From: Microcaldota archaeon
Lineage (GTDB): Archaea; Micrarchaeota; Micrarchaeia; Anstonellales; Bilamarchaeaceae
Assembly (NCBI GenBank): GCA_016212525.1
Contig: JACRGD010000007.1
Coordinates: 198,863-262,862 of the forward strand
Direction: 5' to 3'
DNA length: 64,000 bases
Of the stretch, positions 34,510 through 42,513 are shown in pieces; the stretch's first letter is position 1, and each line of letters starts with the position of its first letter. The notes under the pieces were generated by a model, which was not told the origin of the DNA, searched no databases, and saw nothing but the letters and a program-made list of their open reading frames with translations. The translations under genes and the position numbers were made by a program.

Positions 34510-35478
34510 TTATCGAAATGGACGATTATTCCGACGAAGCGATTTGAGATCTAGCATTTTAAAGCGATTTTCCAAATGGGCAATTTCCTTTGGATCGATA
34601 CTGGCGCACATATCCGCCTCGATCAAGACTGCTGGATATGCAAAGCGATCACTAATGGAGCAGAGCGAATAAATAATCGATGCAAGGTCTGAAATAGGAG
34701 ATAGGTCAGAAAAAAATTCGACTCGCAGCGCAAGATCCTCTTTCGCCGGCTTTAGATAAAAGAAGGAAAGGCTTTTTGCAACTTCAGAGAGCTCTTTTGG
34801 AAGAGTATTTTTCTCAGAATAGGGAAAAATGTCTGTCCTAAATCCCTCATCTAGAAGATAGTCGCACATAACGCCATCAGAACACTCAAGATCAAATGAA
34901 GCAGAAAGTTTACGAGAACGTGAATCCTTGATTATGCCGCAGGGGATGCACGAGATGGACCGGCAGCGATCATAGAGTTTTTGATAAAGAGAAAGGACTT
35001 CCAGATAATCTTTGGATAGGGAAGAATCAGAGGGAGGCCGATCTGAGGGAACGGGAATCAGAGAACCATCTAAAAGAAGCAGCGATGGCTTAAATTTCTC
35101 GAGCGTCTGAATCGCTACCGACAGCTCGGACTTAAGTCGAATCAAAGATTTGAAAGTAGCTGCTTCGTGCTCATCTAATGCAGAGCGGGCATCGAAATCA
35201 GGGGCTGCGTATTTCGATGGAACATAAGAATATGATTCAAGAGAACCATTAGCATATTTAAAAGTTACACCAACCGAGCGAACGATAGCCAAATCAAAAC
35301 CATGCATACGATAAGAAATGATTCCGCCGTCGACCGCAGCTACCGAAACAGACAGAGGAGTCTTAGTAAGGGGAAATAAGGGAACCGATTTAGATGCCTT
35401 AATTGAAGCAATTTTCGACGCCAACACGCTCTGACCCTTTCGAATTTGATCAGCAAGAGAGTCAAATTTGTCTATCAT
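34510..35478 (-). CDS. nurA: NurA-type 5'-3' nuclease
   Basis: 322 residues with the NurA plan: VSVAAVDGGIISYRMHGFDL near residue 47 (first metal Asp, DGG), LLLLDGSLIPVPSD near ~132 (second DGS motif), and conserved KD(S)R and late acidic residues (VLIEADMCA). NurA normally works with the HerA ATPase to resect DNA ends for recombination. No herA is present in this window, which differs from many archaea where they are adjacent. It is divergent from dcd. Confidence 0.78.
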   Translation of the reverse strand: MIDKFDSLADQIRKGQSVLASKIASIKASKSVPLFPLTKTPLSVSVAAVDGGIISYRMHGFDLAIVRSVGVTFKYANGSLESYSYVPSKYAAPDFDARSALDEHEAATFKSLIRLKSELSVAIQTLEKFKPSLLLLDGSLIPVPSDRPPSDSSLSKDYLEVLSLYQKLYDRCRSISCIPCGIIKDSRSRKLSASFDLECSDGVMCDYLLDEGFRTDIFPYSEKNTLPKELSEVAKSLSFFYLKPAKEDLALRVEFFSDLSPISDLASIIYSLCSISDRFAYPAVLIEADMCASIDPKEIAHLENRFKMLDLKSLRRNNRPFR

Positions 35479-35501
35479 CGAGATGATAATAAGAGGAAGA
35501 A

Positions 35502-35507
35502 TTTAAA
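35502..35507 (+). promoter_or_regulatory. TATA-like box of dcd
   Basis: ATTTAAAGG (core TTTAAA) is centred ~26 nt before the ATG at 35530 and ~20 nt before the ATG at 35524. The spacing supports 35530 as the leaderless start. Confidence 0.45.
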
Positions 35508-35529
35508 GGCCCAAAGGAAAGAAATGACC

Positions 35530-36048
35530 ATGATACTTTCTGACCAGGACATGCGAGAGATGATGAAAAAGGGCAAAATAAAAATAGAGCCGCTCGAAGA
35601 TGATCAGATTGGAGGGGCCAGTGTTGATCTTACATTAAGCGATCAGTGGTATTTCTTCAAAAACAAGTATCTTGGAAAAAAGGCAGTTGATCTCTCAAAA
35701 GTCCCATTTCAGGAAGCTTTCGAGATGAAAAAAGCAAAAACAATCGAACTCATGCCACAGCAGATGTGCCTTGCAAAAACAGTCGAGAAGATAACACTTG
35801 CAGGGGACATAATGGGGAAACTCGAAGGTCGTAGCAGATTCGCAAGAATGGGCCTTATAATCCACATAACAAGTGCACTTGTTCAACCAGGAAGCAGCAA
35901 CCACCAGGTTTTGGAAATAGTAAACCTGGCTCCATTCCCAATAAAAATACATAGCGGCATGAGAATATCTCAGGTCCTATTCGAACAACTCAAAACAAAC
36001 ACCAAAAAACCGTATGCAAAATTCGGACAGATTGCAAGGAAACAGTGA
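35530..36048 (+). CDS. dcd: dCTP deaminase
   Basis: 172 residues from ATG 35530. The open frame extends back to 35446, but that part overlaps the nurA start and is not family-like. The enzyme deaminates dCTP to dUTP (some archaeal forms also remove diphosphate), feeding thymidylate synthesis. Motifs: MILSDQDMREMM at the start, GGASVDLTLSD, the active-site LEGRSRFARMGL (Glu/Arg/Ser), then LVQPGSSNHQVLEIVN and IHSGMRISQVLFEQL. The downstream gene starts 4 bases after its stop. Confidence 0.93.
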   Translation: MILSDQDMREMMKKGKIKIEPLEDDQIGGASVDLTLSDQWYFFKNKYLGKKAVDLSKVPFQEAFEMKKAKTIELMPQQMCLAKTVEKITLAGDIMGKLEGRSRFARMGLIIHITSALVQPGSSNHQVLEIVNLAPFPIKIHSGMRISQVLFEQLKTNTKKPYAKFGQIARKQ

Positions 36049-36052
36049 AAAA

Positions 36053-36706
36053 ATGGAAGATAAAGGCACAGTTAAGAAAAACAATTCTCTAATTTACATA
36101 AGCATTGCCGCATTTGTCATAATTGTACTTGTGGCAGCAGTAGTATATATGCCACAACTGGACAAAGTCAAATTCACAATATACGAACAACCGCTAATAA
36201 AAAATAAAGAGCTGCAGATAAAAAATGGGCAGATTTTTCAGTACGTATTTATATATAATAAAAGCACACCATTGCCAATTACGTACGGAGTTTATAGCAA
36301 ATCACAATGCACGGCAATTAGGATATTTGGAAGCAGCAATAATAGCGACGAGATATGCATAAGGAAAGATGGGACAGAACAAAACGGATCCAATACGACA
36401 TATAGCAACCCCTCGATAATCATGTTCAAACCATGGATGCTTGCACTAAAGGACAACTGGAAGTGGGAAGCGAACATAACCATGGAATATCCGACAGTTA
36501 CTGATGAAATAAGCAGAATAAATTACAGAGTAGTACGTAAAGAACCATATCGGGGAAGAATGGCATATTTTGTGGAAGAGAGCATAGATGGAGCCAATCC
36601 AGAATACGAATGGATAGATCAGGACTTTAGAATACTTCTAAAAATGCAGGGCCCGGAGTACACAATAGAACTGGTAAATGCTACTGGAATCAGATTTAAT
36701 GATTAG
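36053..36706 (+). CDS. Membrane-anchored exported protein of unknown function
   Basis: 217 residues from ATG 36053, 4 bases after the dcd stop. A short basic N-terminus precedes one membrane helix (LIYISIAAFVIIVLVAAVVY, ~13-32). The rest is an extracytoplasmic beta-rich domain with several Asn-glycosylation sequons (NKS, NNS, NGS, NTT, NIT, NAT). It contains two cysteines (QCTAI, EICIRK) that could form a disulfide. No family is recognised. Cotranscription with dcd is likely from the spacing, without an obvious functional link. Confidence 0.65.
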   Translation: MEDKGTVKKNNSLIYISIAAFVIIVLVAAVVYMPQLDKVKFTIYEQPLIKNKELQIKNGQIFQYVFIYNKSTPLPITYGVYSKSQCTAIRIFGSSNNSDEICIRKDGTEQNGSNTTYSNPSIIMFKPWMLALKDNWKWEANITMEYPTVTDEISRINYRVVRKEPYRGRMAYFVEESIDGANPEYEWIDQDFRILLKMQGPEYTIELVNATGIRFND

Positions 36707-36774
36707 AAATACCAACACAATAAGTAGACATCAGAAACGAAACACGTAAGAGATTAAAATGGATAAAAAGAAGA

Positions 36775-36963
36775 TTAAACCACAGAGATATCTTTTTCTC
36801 TAAGGACGGTTAGAGGAACTACGCCTTTTTGAACTTCCGCATAGGCTATTTCTACAAATCCCATCCGCTCGGCAGTAACTTTAATAAGCGCAGGAGCACC
36901 CATAGAAAGCTGTAGTGCCCGGGCTCCGATGATTCTTGCAAGTTCGTATTTAGTTAATTCCAT
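36775..36963 (-). CDS. rpoK: DNA-directed RNA polymerase subunit K (Rpb6/omega)
   Basis: 62 residues. LTKYELARIIGARALQLSMG is the conserved core that clamps the polymerase largest subunit, and VPLTVLREKD is the C-terminal strand. Length fits archaeal subunit K (~55-95). It assists assembly and stability of RNA polymerase. It lies downstream of the HEAT/OB gene on the same strand (about 45-bp gap upstream) and was kept despite its size because the match is clear. Confidence 0.93.
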   Translation of the reverse strand: MELTKYELARIIGARALQLSMGAPALIKVTAERMGFVEIAYAEVQKGVVPLTVLREKDISVV

Positions 36964-37007
36964 TAAAAGCCACCAATAACGCTAAAATTCGCAGATAATA
37001 CTCTTCA

Positions 37008-38294
37008 CTACAAGATAATATAAATATTTCCCTTTTTGCCAAGAAGCATAACAGTTTCACCAGTGGCATCATAGGACTTGGCCATTGCACCCGCAAGTTT
37101 GACTTTTAGACCAGGCCTAAGGACGTCAAGATTGATCCGGTCCTCAAAAAGATAGACCACTCCTTCATTTTCAGATGGATCGAGTAAAAGAAGTCGGATT
37201 AGAGAACCTGTTTCCTTTTTAGTCTTCTTATATTCCACAGAACCTACAGATTTGACAGTAAGAACATCAGTATTGATGTTGCGCATACCGTCTTTGATCT
37301 TGGCGATATTGGTAAGATTGATTTCCTTGAACTTCTTTCGTGCGAATTTGAACGCCAGTCCGATTTCTCTCTGAGCTTCATTGACCATGTGTTTCATTTC
37401 TTTCTTCATTACATCCTCGTCGCCATCGGACTGCATCATCACTTCATAGGCCTTCTTGAAGAAGGTGTCAGGTAGCTTAGAAATCCCCTGTTCTTCTTTT
37501 AGCTCAGCTACAAACTGATAATCTTCCACATCAAGAAGCTGTTGGTGATAATCCTTCTCTGAGGGCTTTTGTGAAATCTCGGAAGCAGGAACAAGTTGAT
37601 GAGTCTTCTTATGGCCCGGAGGAGAATCAATTTGAGACACTACTTCAACCGGAGAGGAGACCACAATTCCAGAAGTAGAGACCGGTTCTTTTGGAACGTC
37701 CAGCGTAGTCTGGACAGAAATTGATGAATCGACGCTCCCGACCTGATCAAGGCCCGAAATAACTTCGAGATAGCTAGTGAGGAATTCCTGCATGACTTTT
37801 CGTCCTGCTTCCTGCTGCTGGTCAAGAGTTCCATGAGCAGATTGTGGAGTATTTGAGTTAGTAACAGTCTTAAGATAAATCTTCTCGATAGTAGGCATCA
37901 TCTTGCTTCGGACTGCGGCAGCACGCTCTTTACCAAGGTGCTTCTCGAACAATTTTGTAATTGGCTGGAGCACTTTCTCTTTTGCATCATGAGCGCTTAG
38001 AGCAGGAGTACCAGGAACATCTGGCGCTGGAGGAGTTGATTGTGATTTATCAGAGAACATCTCTGCAAAGGACATAACTTCGGCTTCAGTCTGTTTACGC
38101 TTCTCGAGAATTTCAAGGGCAACATCACGGACAGATGGTTCTTTGTCATAACTTAATTCGACAAGTGCAAAGATGGCACCCGGGTCGTCGATTGTTCCAA
38201 GTGATTTTGCAGCATGTTTCCTAACTTCAGGACTCTCATCGAAGGTGAGGGAAATGAGTTTGTTGATGTTTATTTGTTCAGACAATGATTCCAT
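37008..38294 (-). CDS. HEAT-repeat / OB-fold protein
   Basis: 428 residues. The first ~70 residues form one to two HEAT-type helical repeats (LISLTFDESPEVRKHAAKSL; LSYDKEPSVRDVALEILEKR). A long Ser/Pro/Gln-rich linker with helices follows (~70-340). The last ~85 residues are an OB fold of RPA type: INTDVLTVKSVGSVEYKK, GSLIRLLLLDPSENEGVVYL and LRPGLKVKLAGAMAK. The C-terminal domain suggests nucleic-acid binding. It is located next to rpoK and upstream of it. The combination is not one I can name. Confidence 0.65.
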   Translation of the reverse strand: MESLSEQININKLISLTFDESPEVRKHAAKSLGTIDDPGAIFALVELSYDKEPSVRDVALEILEKRKQTEAEVMSFAEMFSDKSQSTPPAPDVPGTPALSAHDAKEKVLQPITKLFEKHLGKERAAAVRSKMMPTIEKIYLKTVTNSNTPQSAHGTLDQQQEAGRKVMQEFLTSYLEVISGLDQVGSVDSSISVQTTLDVPKEPVSTSGIVVSSPVEVVSQIDSPPGHKKTHQLVPASEISQKPSEKDYHQQLLDVEDYQFVAELKEEQGISKLPDTFFKKAYEVMMQSDGDEDVMKKEMKHMVNEAQREIGLAFKFARKKFKEINLTNIAKIKDGMRNINTDVLTVKSVGSVEYKKTKKETGSLIRLLLLDPSENEGVVYLFEDRINLDVLRPGLKVKLAGAMAKSYDATGETVMLLGKKGNIYIIL

Positions 38295-38326
38295 AGACCC
38301 ACCGCTAGGGGAGTAAGCAGGACAAG

Positions 38327-39397
38327 TTATTTAATTATTTTCTCGATCGCATCCAGCGCGGCATCAATATTTTTGAGTTCGAAATTGCCCATATGAGCGA
38401 TTCGCAGACCGGTTTTCTCGAATTTGCCTCGGGCACCAACTATCTTGATTCCGAATTCCTTAGATAGCCGCGATTTGATGGTTTTAGCCTGCTCCTCGGA
38501 TTTTGCGACAAAGCCGGTTACAGTGTTTGATTCGAAACCCTTCTCGGCAATCATCTCAAAGCCCATTTTCGCAAGCCTAGAGCGAGTGTGTTCGGATGCC
38601 TCATGATGTCGCTTTACCGCACCAGAAACACCGCCTTTTTGATCCAGAACATCAAATGCCTTTTGCAATGCCCAAAACAGGGAAACCGCAGGCGTGTTTG
38701 GAGTCTGACAATCCTTCTCGAATCGCTTTTTGTGACGTCTTAGATCGCAGTAGTAGCTCGGAATAGTAGTCCGTTTTGAGAACACTTCGACTGCTTCCTG
38801 GGAAAGACCAATTAATGCCATTCCGGGAGGAGCGGCAATACCTTTTTGACTTCCGGTAACAAATGCATCAACGTGATATTCTTTCATATCGAATTCTGTT
38901 CCCGGCCACGCTGAAATACCATCGACGATAGTGAGCATGCCTTTGGATTTGGCGTACTTGCAGATATCCTTGATCTGGTTCTTTACGCCCATACTAGTTT
39001 CATTATAGACAATAGCGATTGCCCGTGCATTGCTCTGATCGATTTGCGATTTGACCCGCTCGAGATTCCAGCCCTTGCCATCTTCGCCCCGATGAACGAT
39101 TGCATTAGCATAGACGCCAACAGTCGTAGCTTGATGATCGCCAAATTCACCATTTGGAAAACAGACAACCTTGTCCTCTTTAGTCAAGAGATTTAGAACC
39201 AGCGTTTCAAGACCAAGTGCACCTGAACCGGTTATAACATATGCTTCGTGAGCATTGAAATATTTTCTAAGCCGCATAACCAGATCCTTATATAAGACAG
39301 AGAACTCTTCGCTTCGATGAGTTATCATTTCCCTGGTTTGTGCCTCGGAAATTTCTTTCAAAACAGGAACTGGGCCGGGTGCTAGTAAGTTTACCAT
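38327..39397 (-). CDS. Class V aminotransferase (alanine-glyoxylate / serine-pyruvate type)
   Basis: 356 residues of the PLP fold type I. The start LLAPGPVPVLKEI is the AGT/SPT family mark. The active-site lysine is in VTGSQKGIAAPPGMALI (~184-200), the conserved Asp in TIVDGISAWPG, and CxxTPNTPAVSLFWAL lies around 230-245. The family moves an amino group from alanine, serine or phosphonates to glyoxylate or pyruvate; the actual pair is not determined by sequence. An inverted repeat covers the TATA region and start codon, suggesting repression. Confidence 0.88.
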   Translation of the reverse strand: MVNLLAPGPVPVLKEISEAQTREMITHRSEEFSVLYKDLVMRLRKYFNAHEAYVITGSGALGLETLVLNLLTKEDKVVCFPNGEFGDHQATTVGVYANAIVHRGEDGKGWNLERVKSQIDQSNARAIAIVYNETSMGVKNQIKDICKYAKSKGMLTIVDGISAWPGTEFDMKEYHVDAFVTGSQKGIAAPPGMALIGLSQEAVEVFSKRTTIPSYYCDLRRHKKRFEKDCQTPNTPAVSLFWALQKAFDVLDQKGGVSGAVKRHHEASEHTRSRLAKMGFEMIAEKGFESNTVTGFVAKSEEQAKTIKSRLSKEFGIKIVGARGKFEKTGLRIAHMGNFELKNIDAALDAIEKIIK

Positions 39398-39436
39398 AGT
39401 TTCACATCACATTAGAGAGTCGTAAAGTGAAACTAT
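39396..39436. promoter_or_regulatory. 10-bp inverted repeat over promoter and start codon of the aminotransferase gene
   Basis: ATAGTTTCAC (39396-39405) and GTGAAACTAT (39427-39436) are perfect inverted copies with a 21-bp spacer. On the coding strand the outer half overlaps a TATATAG box, and the inner half (GTGAAACTAT) runs into the ATG at 39397. This places operator-like half-sites on the TATA element and on the start codon. If transcribed, the same halves could pair and hide the start. Confidence 0.45.
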
Positions 39437-39578
39437 ATAGGAAGAGAAAGGATAAAAATATAGTGAACCGCACATACAATGCAGTCGCGAAATGATCTTT
39501 AGCTCACGCACTAAAGTCGCAAAGCGGGAGAGAAAACACGCGCACGTCTTCTCGCAAAATAATCGTAGTTTGCTAGGA

Positions 39579-40385
39579 TTAGGTGGATGCGGACAAATTT
39601 TGGGAATTGCGAACCGCAAGCGCAGCACGAAGATCGAGCAGAGTCTGAATTCCCCGCCGATGATACCACTGAGTTTCTTCAAGATCGCCCCGGGGAGGAA
39701 TGGAGACGTCTCTCAAAGATCCTCCTGCAACTAATTCGTCTGGGAATCCATGAAGGGAAACTGCAGTGCCACTAAAGTACGGAACAAGACAATCGACAAG
39801 AACACTGGGGCACACTGCACCATAGCGGCTGCTGGCAAAGCCAACCTGAAGAGATCTTGCATCAGGATCAAAAGTAATTATGCCACCACCTAGAACCTCA
39901 TTAAAATGCAGTTCGGTTTGGGTAAGCAAAGACAGAAGAGGCAGTAGATTTTCATGAACTATACAGCTGGCATAACGAGTAGCTCGAGTGATACGATGAG
40001 TAGCTGCCCGGCCCAGAGTCCCAACAGTTTCCCAGTCCGCAAGATCCAAACGAACATTAGAAGTTAATAATGCAAATAAACGAACTTCAGAACTCTTTCG
40101 ATCTCTGGCAGCAATAATGAATTTACCAGAAACCCTTGGCCGCTCAGAACGATTTTTGTCGAGCATAAGATACTGGTGTGGATTTGAAGGAATGGGGATG
40201 CCATGCAATGGGATTTGGGGGTTATGAGTATCAAGTCTGACAGGAGATGCACAAACGATCATTGGTGGCTCGGTCCTAACACCATAGGGGTTTCTTGGTT
40301 TTGTCTCTGGAGAAGACCCAATAACACGCGGGACAAGATTAGGATTCGTAAGTTTAGAAGATCTGGAAGAACCAGTAGCATGCAT
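39579..40385 (-). CDS. Hypothetical protein, 268 residues
   Basis: The frame starts at ATG 40385; an A/T-rich stretch ATATTTAAATAT lies ~22-30 nt upstream. The N-terminus is Ser/Pro/Asn-rich. From ~90 the chain looks folded (SGKFIIAARDRKSSEVRLFA; GGGIITFDPDARSLQVGFAS; CPSVLVDCLVPYFSG). No known motif, signal peptide or membrane helix is seen. The 39438-39578 gap downstream holds only the TATA region of the aminotransferase gene. Another minus frame at 39407-39682 overlaps it and was judged a shadow. Confidence 0.5.
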   Translation of the reverse strand: MHATGSSRSSKLTNPNLVPRVIGSSPETKPRNPYGVRTEPPMIVCASPVRLDTHNPQIPLHGIPIPSNPHQYLMLDKNRSERPRVSGKFIIAARDRKSSEVRLFALLTSNVRLDLADWETVGTLGRAATHRITRATRYASCIVHENLLPLLSLLTQTELHFNEVLGGGIITFDPDARSLQVGFASSRYGAVCPSVLVDCLVPYFSGTAVSLHGFPDELVAGGSLRDVSIPPRGDLEETQWYHRRGIQTLLDLRAALAVRNSQNLSAST

Positions 40386-40513
40386 AGGACATTAAATTAT
40401 CGAGAAGAATATTTAAATATATCTTTTAACATTAAGTCCCACAGCACCTAAGAAAAATTAAGACACCAAAAAACAAAGGCCAAACGAAGGGAAGAACCCA
40501 ACTCAGAGAAAAA

Positions 40514-41554
40514 TCACATATTAAGTTTTCCGCGGTATTTTATATAGGTGGCATAGTCAATATACTTTTTCTTAGCTATATAATCATGAGTTTTTGGAGC
40601 GAGGTTCTGGACTGACTCAATCTTATCAGTAACTTCAAAGATGAACGAGTCGCTACCAGAGCCGGAACCATAGGAAGTAACAAGTATCTTGTCCTCGGGT
40701 TTTGCAATATCCAGAACCGCAGCAAAACCAAGAGGCGATGCACCTGAATAAGTATTTCCTATAATCGGAGAAAGTAGCCCGGGTTTAAGTTGCTCAGAAG
40801 TTGCACCAAGTGCTTTTCCAGCTTCAACCGGGAACTTACCGTTGGGCTGGTGGAAAACAACATATTTGAAATCGGACATTTTCATTCCTGTTCTCTCCAA
40901 AATGCCTTTTGTCGCTCCAGTAACGTGTTTGAAATATGCAGGCTTTCCAGTGAAACGGCCGGCATGTGAGGGATATTGTGCATGTTGTCTTCTCCAGAAA
41001 TCAGGAGTATCAGTAGTATATGAGAACGTAGCTTCGCAAACTGCAACGGACTCCTTATCTGAGCCGGTTATGAATGCCGCGCCACCTGAAGCTGCAGAGT
41101 ATTCGAGCGCATCTGCGGGCCTTCCCTGTGCAGTATCTGCACCGATTGCAAGACCGTATTGGATCATTTTTGAATCGACCATTGCAAGAACCATCTGCAA
41201 ACCCGCAGTTCCAGCTTTGCAGGCGAATTCAAGATCAGCCGCGGTCAGATTTGGAGTCGCATCAAGCGCTTCAGCAACCATAGTCGCAGTTGGTTTTACT
41301 GCGTATGGGTGCGATTCGCTTCCAACGTAAAGAGCACCGATTTTTTTGGGATCGATTCTTGCGCGTGCGAGGGCGTTTCGGCCAGCTTCGACGGAAATTG
41401 TAGTTGTATCTTCATCGATTCCGCCAACTGCCTTTTCAAATATTCCAAGGCCACCTTCGATTCGTTCCTGTTCTTCGCCCCAGACGCGGGCAATTTCAGA
41501 AGATTTAATTCGATAGACTGGAATGTAAACGCCATAACCAACAATGCCACTCAT
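40514..41554 (-). CDS. Hydroxymethylglutaryl-CoA synthase
   Basis: 346-residue thiolase-fold enzyme that condenses acetyl-CoA and acetoacetyl-CoA to HMG-CoA, the entry to the mevalonate route for archaeal isoprenoids. The catalytic cysteine is in [11 protein letters not shown] (Cys112). A catalytic Glu lies in GEEQE or VGSESH positions, and the His is in VVFHQPNGK (~235). [16 protein letters not shown] is typical of the C-terminal half. Archaeal enzymes usually act in a complex with a thiolase and a DUF35 protein. A DUF35 gene is found at 62480-62881, while the thiolase is not in this window. Confidence 0.95.
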   Translation of the reverse strand: MSGIVGYGVYIPVYRIKSSEIARVWGEEQERIEGGLGIFEKAVGGIDEDTTTISVEAGRNALARARIDPKKIGALYVGSESHPYAVKPTATMVAEALDATPNLTAADLEFACKAGTAGLQMVLAMVDSKMIQYGLAIGADTAQGRPADALEYSAASGGAAFITGSDKESVAVCEATFSYTTDTPDFWRRQHAQYPSHAGRFTGKPAYFKHVTGATKGILERTGMKMSDFKYVVFHQPNGKFPVEAGKALGATSEQLKPGLLSPIIGNTYSGASPLGFAAVLDIAKPEDKILVTSYGSGSGSDSFIFEVTDKIESVQNLAPKTHDYIAKKKYIDYATYIKYRGKLNM

Positions 41555-41696
41555 AGGATCACTTTTGAAGTATGTTGATAAGATTTCCGCTTTTTAAAGC
41601 TTGAGTCAGAGGAGATTAAAATACGATTTCTGACGAACTAACAAAGGAGCCAGGATGAATCAAGATACATGTTTTGAGTGCAACAAAGCGGAAAAA

Positions 41697-41703
41697 TTTA
41701 AAT
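41697..41703 (+). promoter_or_regulatory. TATA-like box of the 84-residue gene
   Basis: TTTAAAT is centred 26 nt before ATG 41726, which suits a leaderless transcript that probably continues into the Nudix gene. Confidence 0.5.
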
Positions 41704-41725
41704 CTTCACCTGCAATATTTCGAGC

Positions 41726-41980
41726 ATGGCCAGTTATAATGTCGATCAGATCCTCACTGATCTAAGAGGGGCAGGACTTACTAACGATGATGCAATGGTT
41801 ATTGCAGATGTTATTGTAACCAGGGGTTCTTGCTCGTGGGTAAATACCGATCCGGTAGATGAATCAATAATACTAAAACTCCGGGACGTTATTGCGCAGA
41901 GGAACTACAAAATCAGAATTAATGTAGATTCTATACCCACCAGAAGCAAATATGTCTGGGAAGCAAAAGCACTCCCGTAA
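41726..41980 (+). CDS. Small hypothetical protein, 84 residues
   Basis: The N-terminal half is helical (VDQILTDLRGAGLTNDDAMV; IADVIVTR) and the rest has alternating strands (LRDVIAQRNYKIRINVDS) ending in a Trp-containing tail (YVWEAKALP). No motif is recognised. A well-placed TATA-like box supports expression. The Nudix frame continues in the same reading frame after its TAA stop. Readthrough would thus fuse the two, but a separate TTG start is the simpler reading. Confidence 0.6.
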   Translation: MASYNVDQILTDLRGAGLTNDDAMVIADVIVTRGSCSWVNTDPVDESIILKLRDVIAQRNYKIRINVDSIPTRSKYVWEAKALP

Positions 41981-41998
41981 CATCAGATTTGTGATCGA

Positions 41999-42400
41999 TT
42001 GCAAACTTACAAAAATCGCCCATTTGCTTGCGATAATCTACTTATAGAACGGAGAAAAATACTTCTCATAAAGCGAGGCAATGCACCATTTAAAGGAAGA
42101 TGGGCATTTCCAGGCGGATTTATCGAACAGAACGAAACCGCAGAGCAGGGAACAGTAAGAGAGATGGAAGAGGAAACCGGAGTCAAGGTAAAGATTGTGA
42201 AACTGGTTGGAATTTATTCTGATCCAAAGAGAGATCCTCGAAAAGTCATATCTGCAGCATTTTTAGTAAAGCAAATTGGCGGCGGAATTAGGGCGGGCGA
42301 TGATGCAAAAGAAGCCCGCTGGTTCGATTTGGACAAATTACCAAAGTTAGCATCAGATCACAAAAAAATCCTCAAAGATGCACTAAAGAACAGAAAGTGA
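41999..42400 (+). CDS. Nudix hydrolase
   Basis: 133 residues. The Nudix box is complete: GGFIEQNETAEQGTVREMEE then ETGV, matching GX5EX7REUXEEXGU (~38-60). The conserved strand before it is KRGNAPFKGRWAFPG. These pyrophosphohydrolases clean up oxidised or excess nucleotide derivatives, often 8-oxo-dGTP or ADP-ribose; substrate is unknown. No ATG is available near the N-terminus, so TTG 41999 is the likely start, 18 bases after the preceding stop and in the same frame. Confidence 0.88.
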   Translation: MQTYKNRPFACDNLLIERRKILLIKRGNAPFKGRWAFPGGFIEQNETAEQGTVREMEEETGVKVKIVKLVGIYSDPKRDPRKVISAAFLVKQIGGGIRAGDDAKEARWFDLDKLPKLASDHKKILKDALKNRK

Positions 42401-42513
42401 CATAAGAAAAAACGGAACAAAAAGAAGAATCTAAAACGTCCCCTTTTTATTAGTTATCTGAGATAGAAATACGCATTAAAAAAATACAAAAACTACTACT
42501 TAACAGGGATACT

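Noticed and set aside
35446..35529. N-terminal extension of dcd
   Set aside because: It overlaps the divergent nurA start and the TATA-like box, and is unlike dCTP deaminases.
39407..39682. 91-codon minus-strand frame
   Set aside because: It overlaps the 268-residue gene and the aminotransferase promoter region and is Cys/Leu/Phe-rich like other shadow frames.
41655..41765. 36-codon frame with GGAG site and one CxxC, before the 84-residue gene
   Set aside because: It overlaps the TATA-like box and start of the next gene, and the rest of the peptide has no zinc-ribbon pattern.
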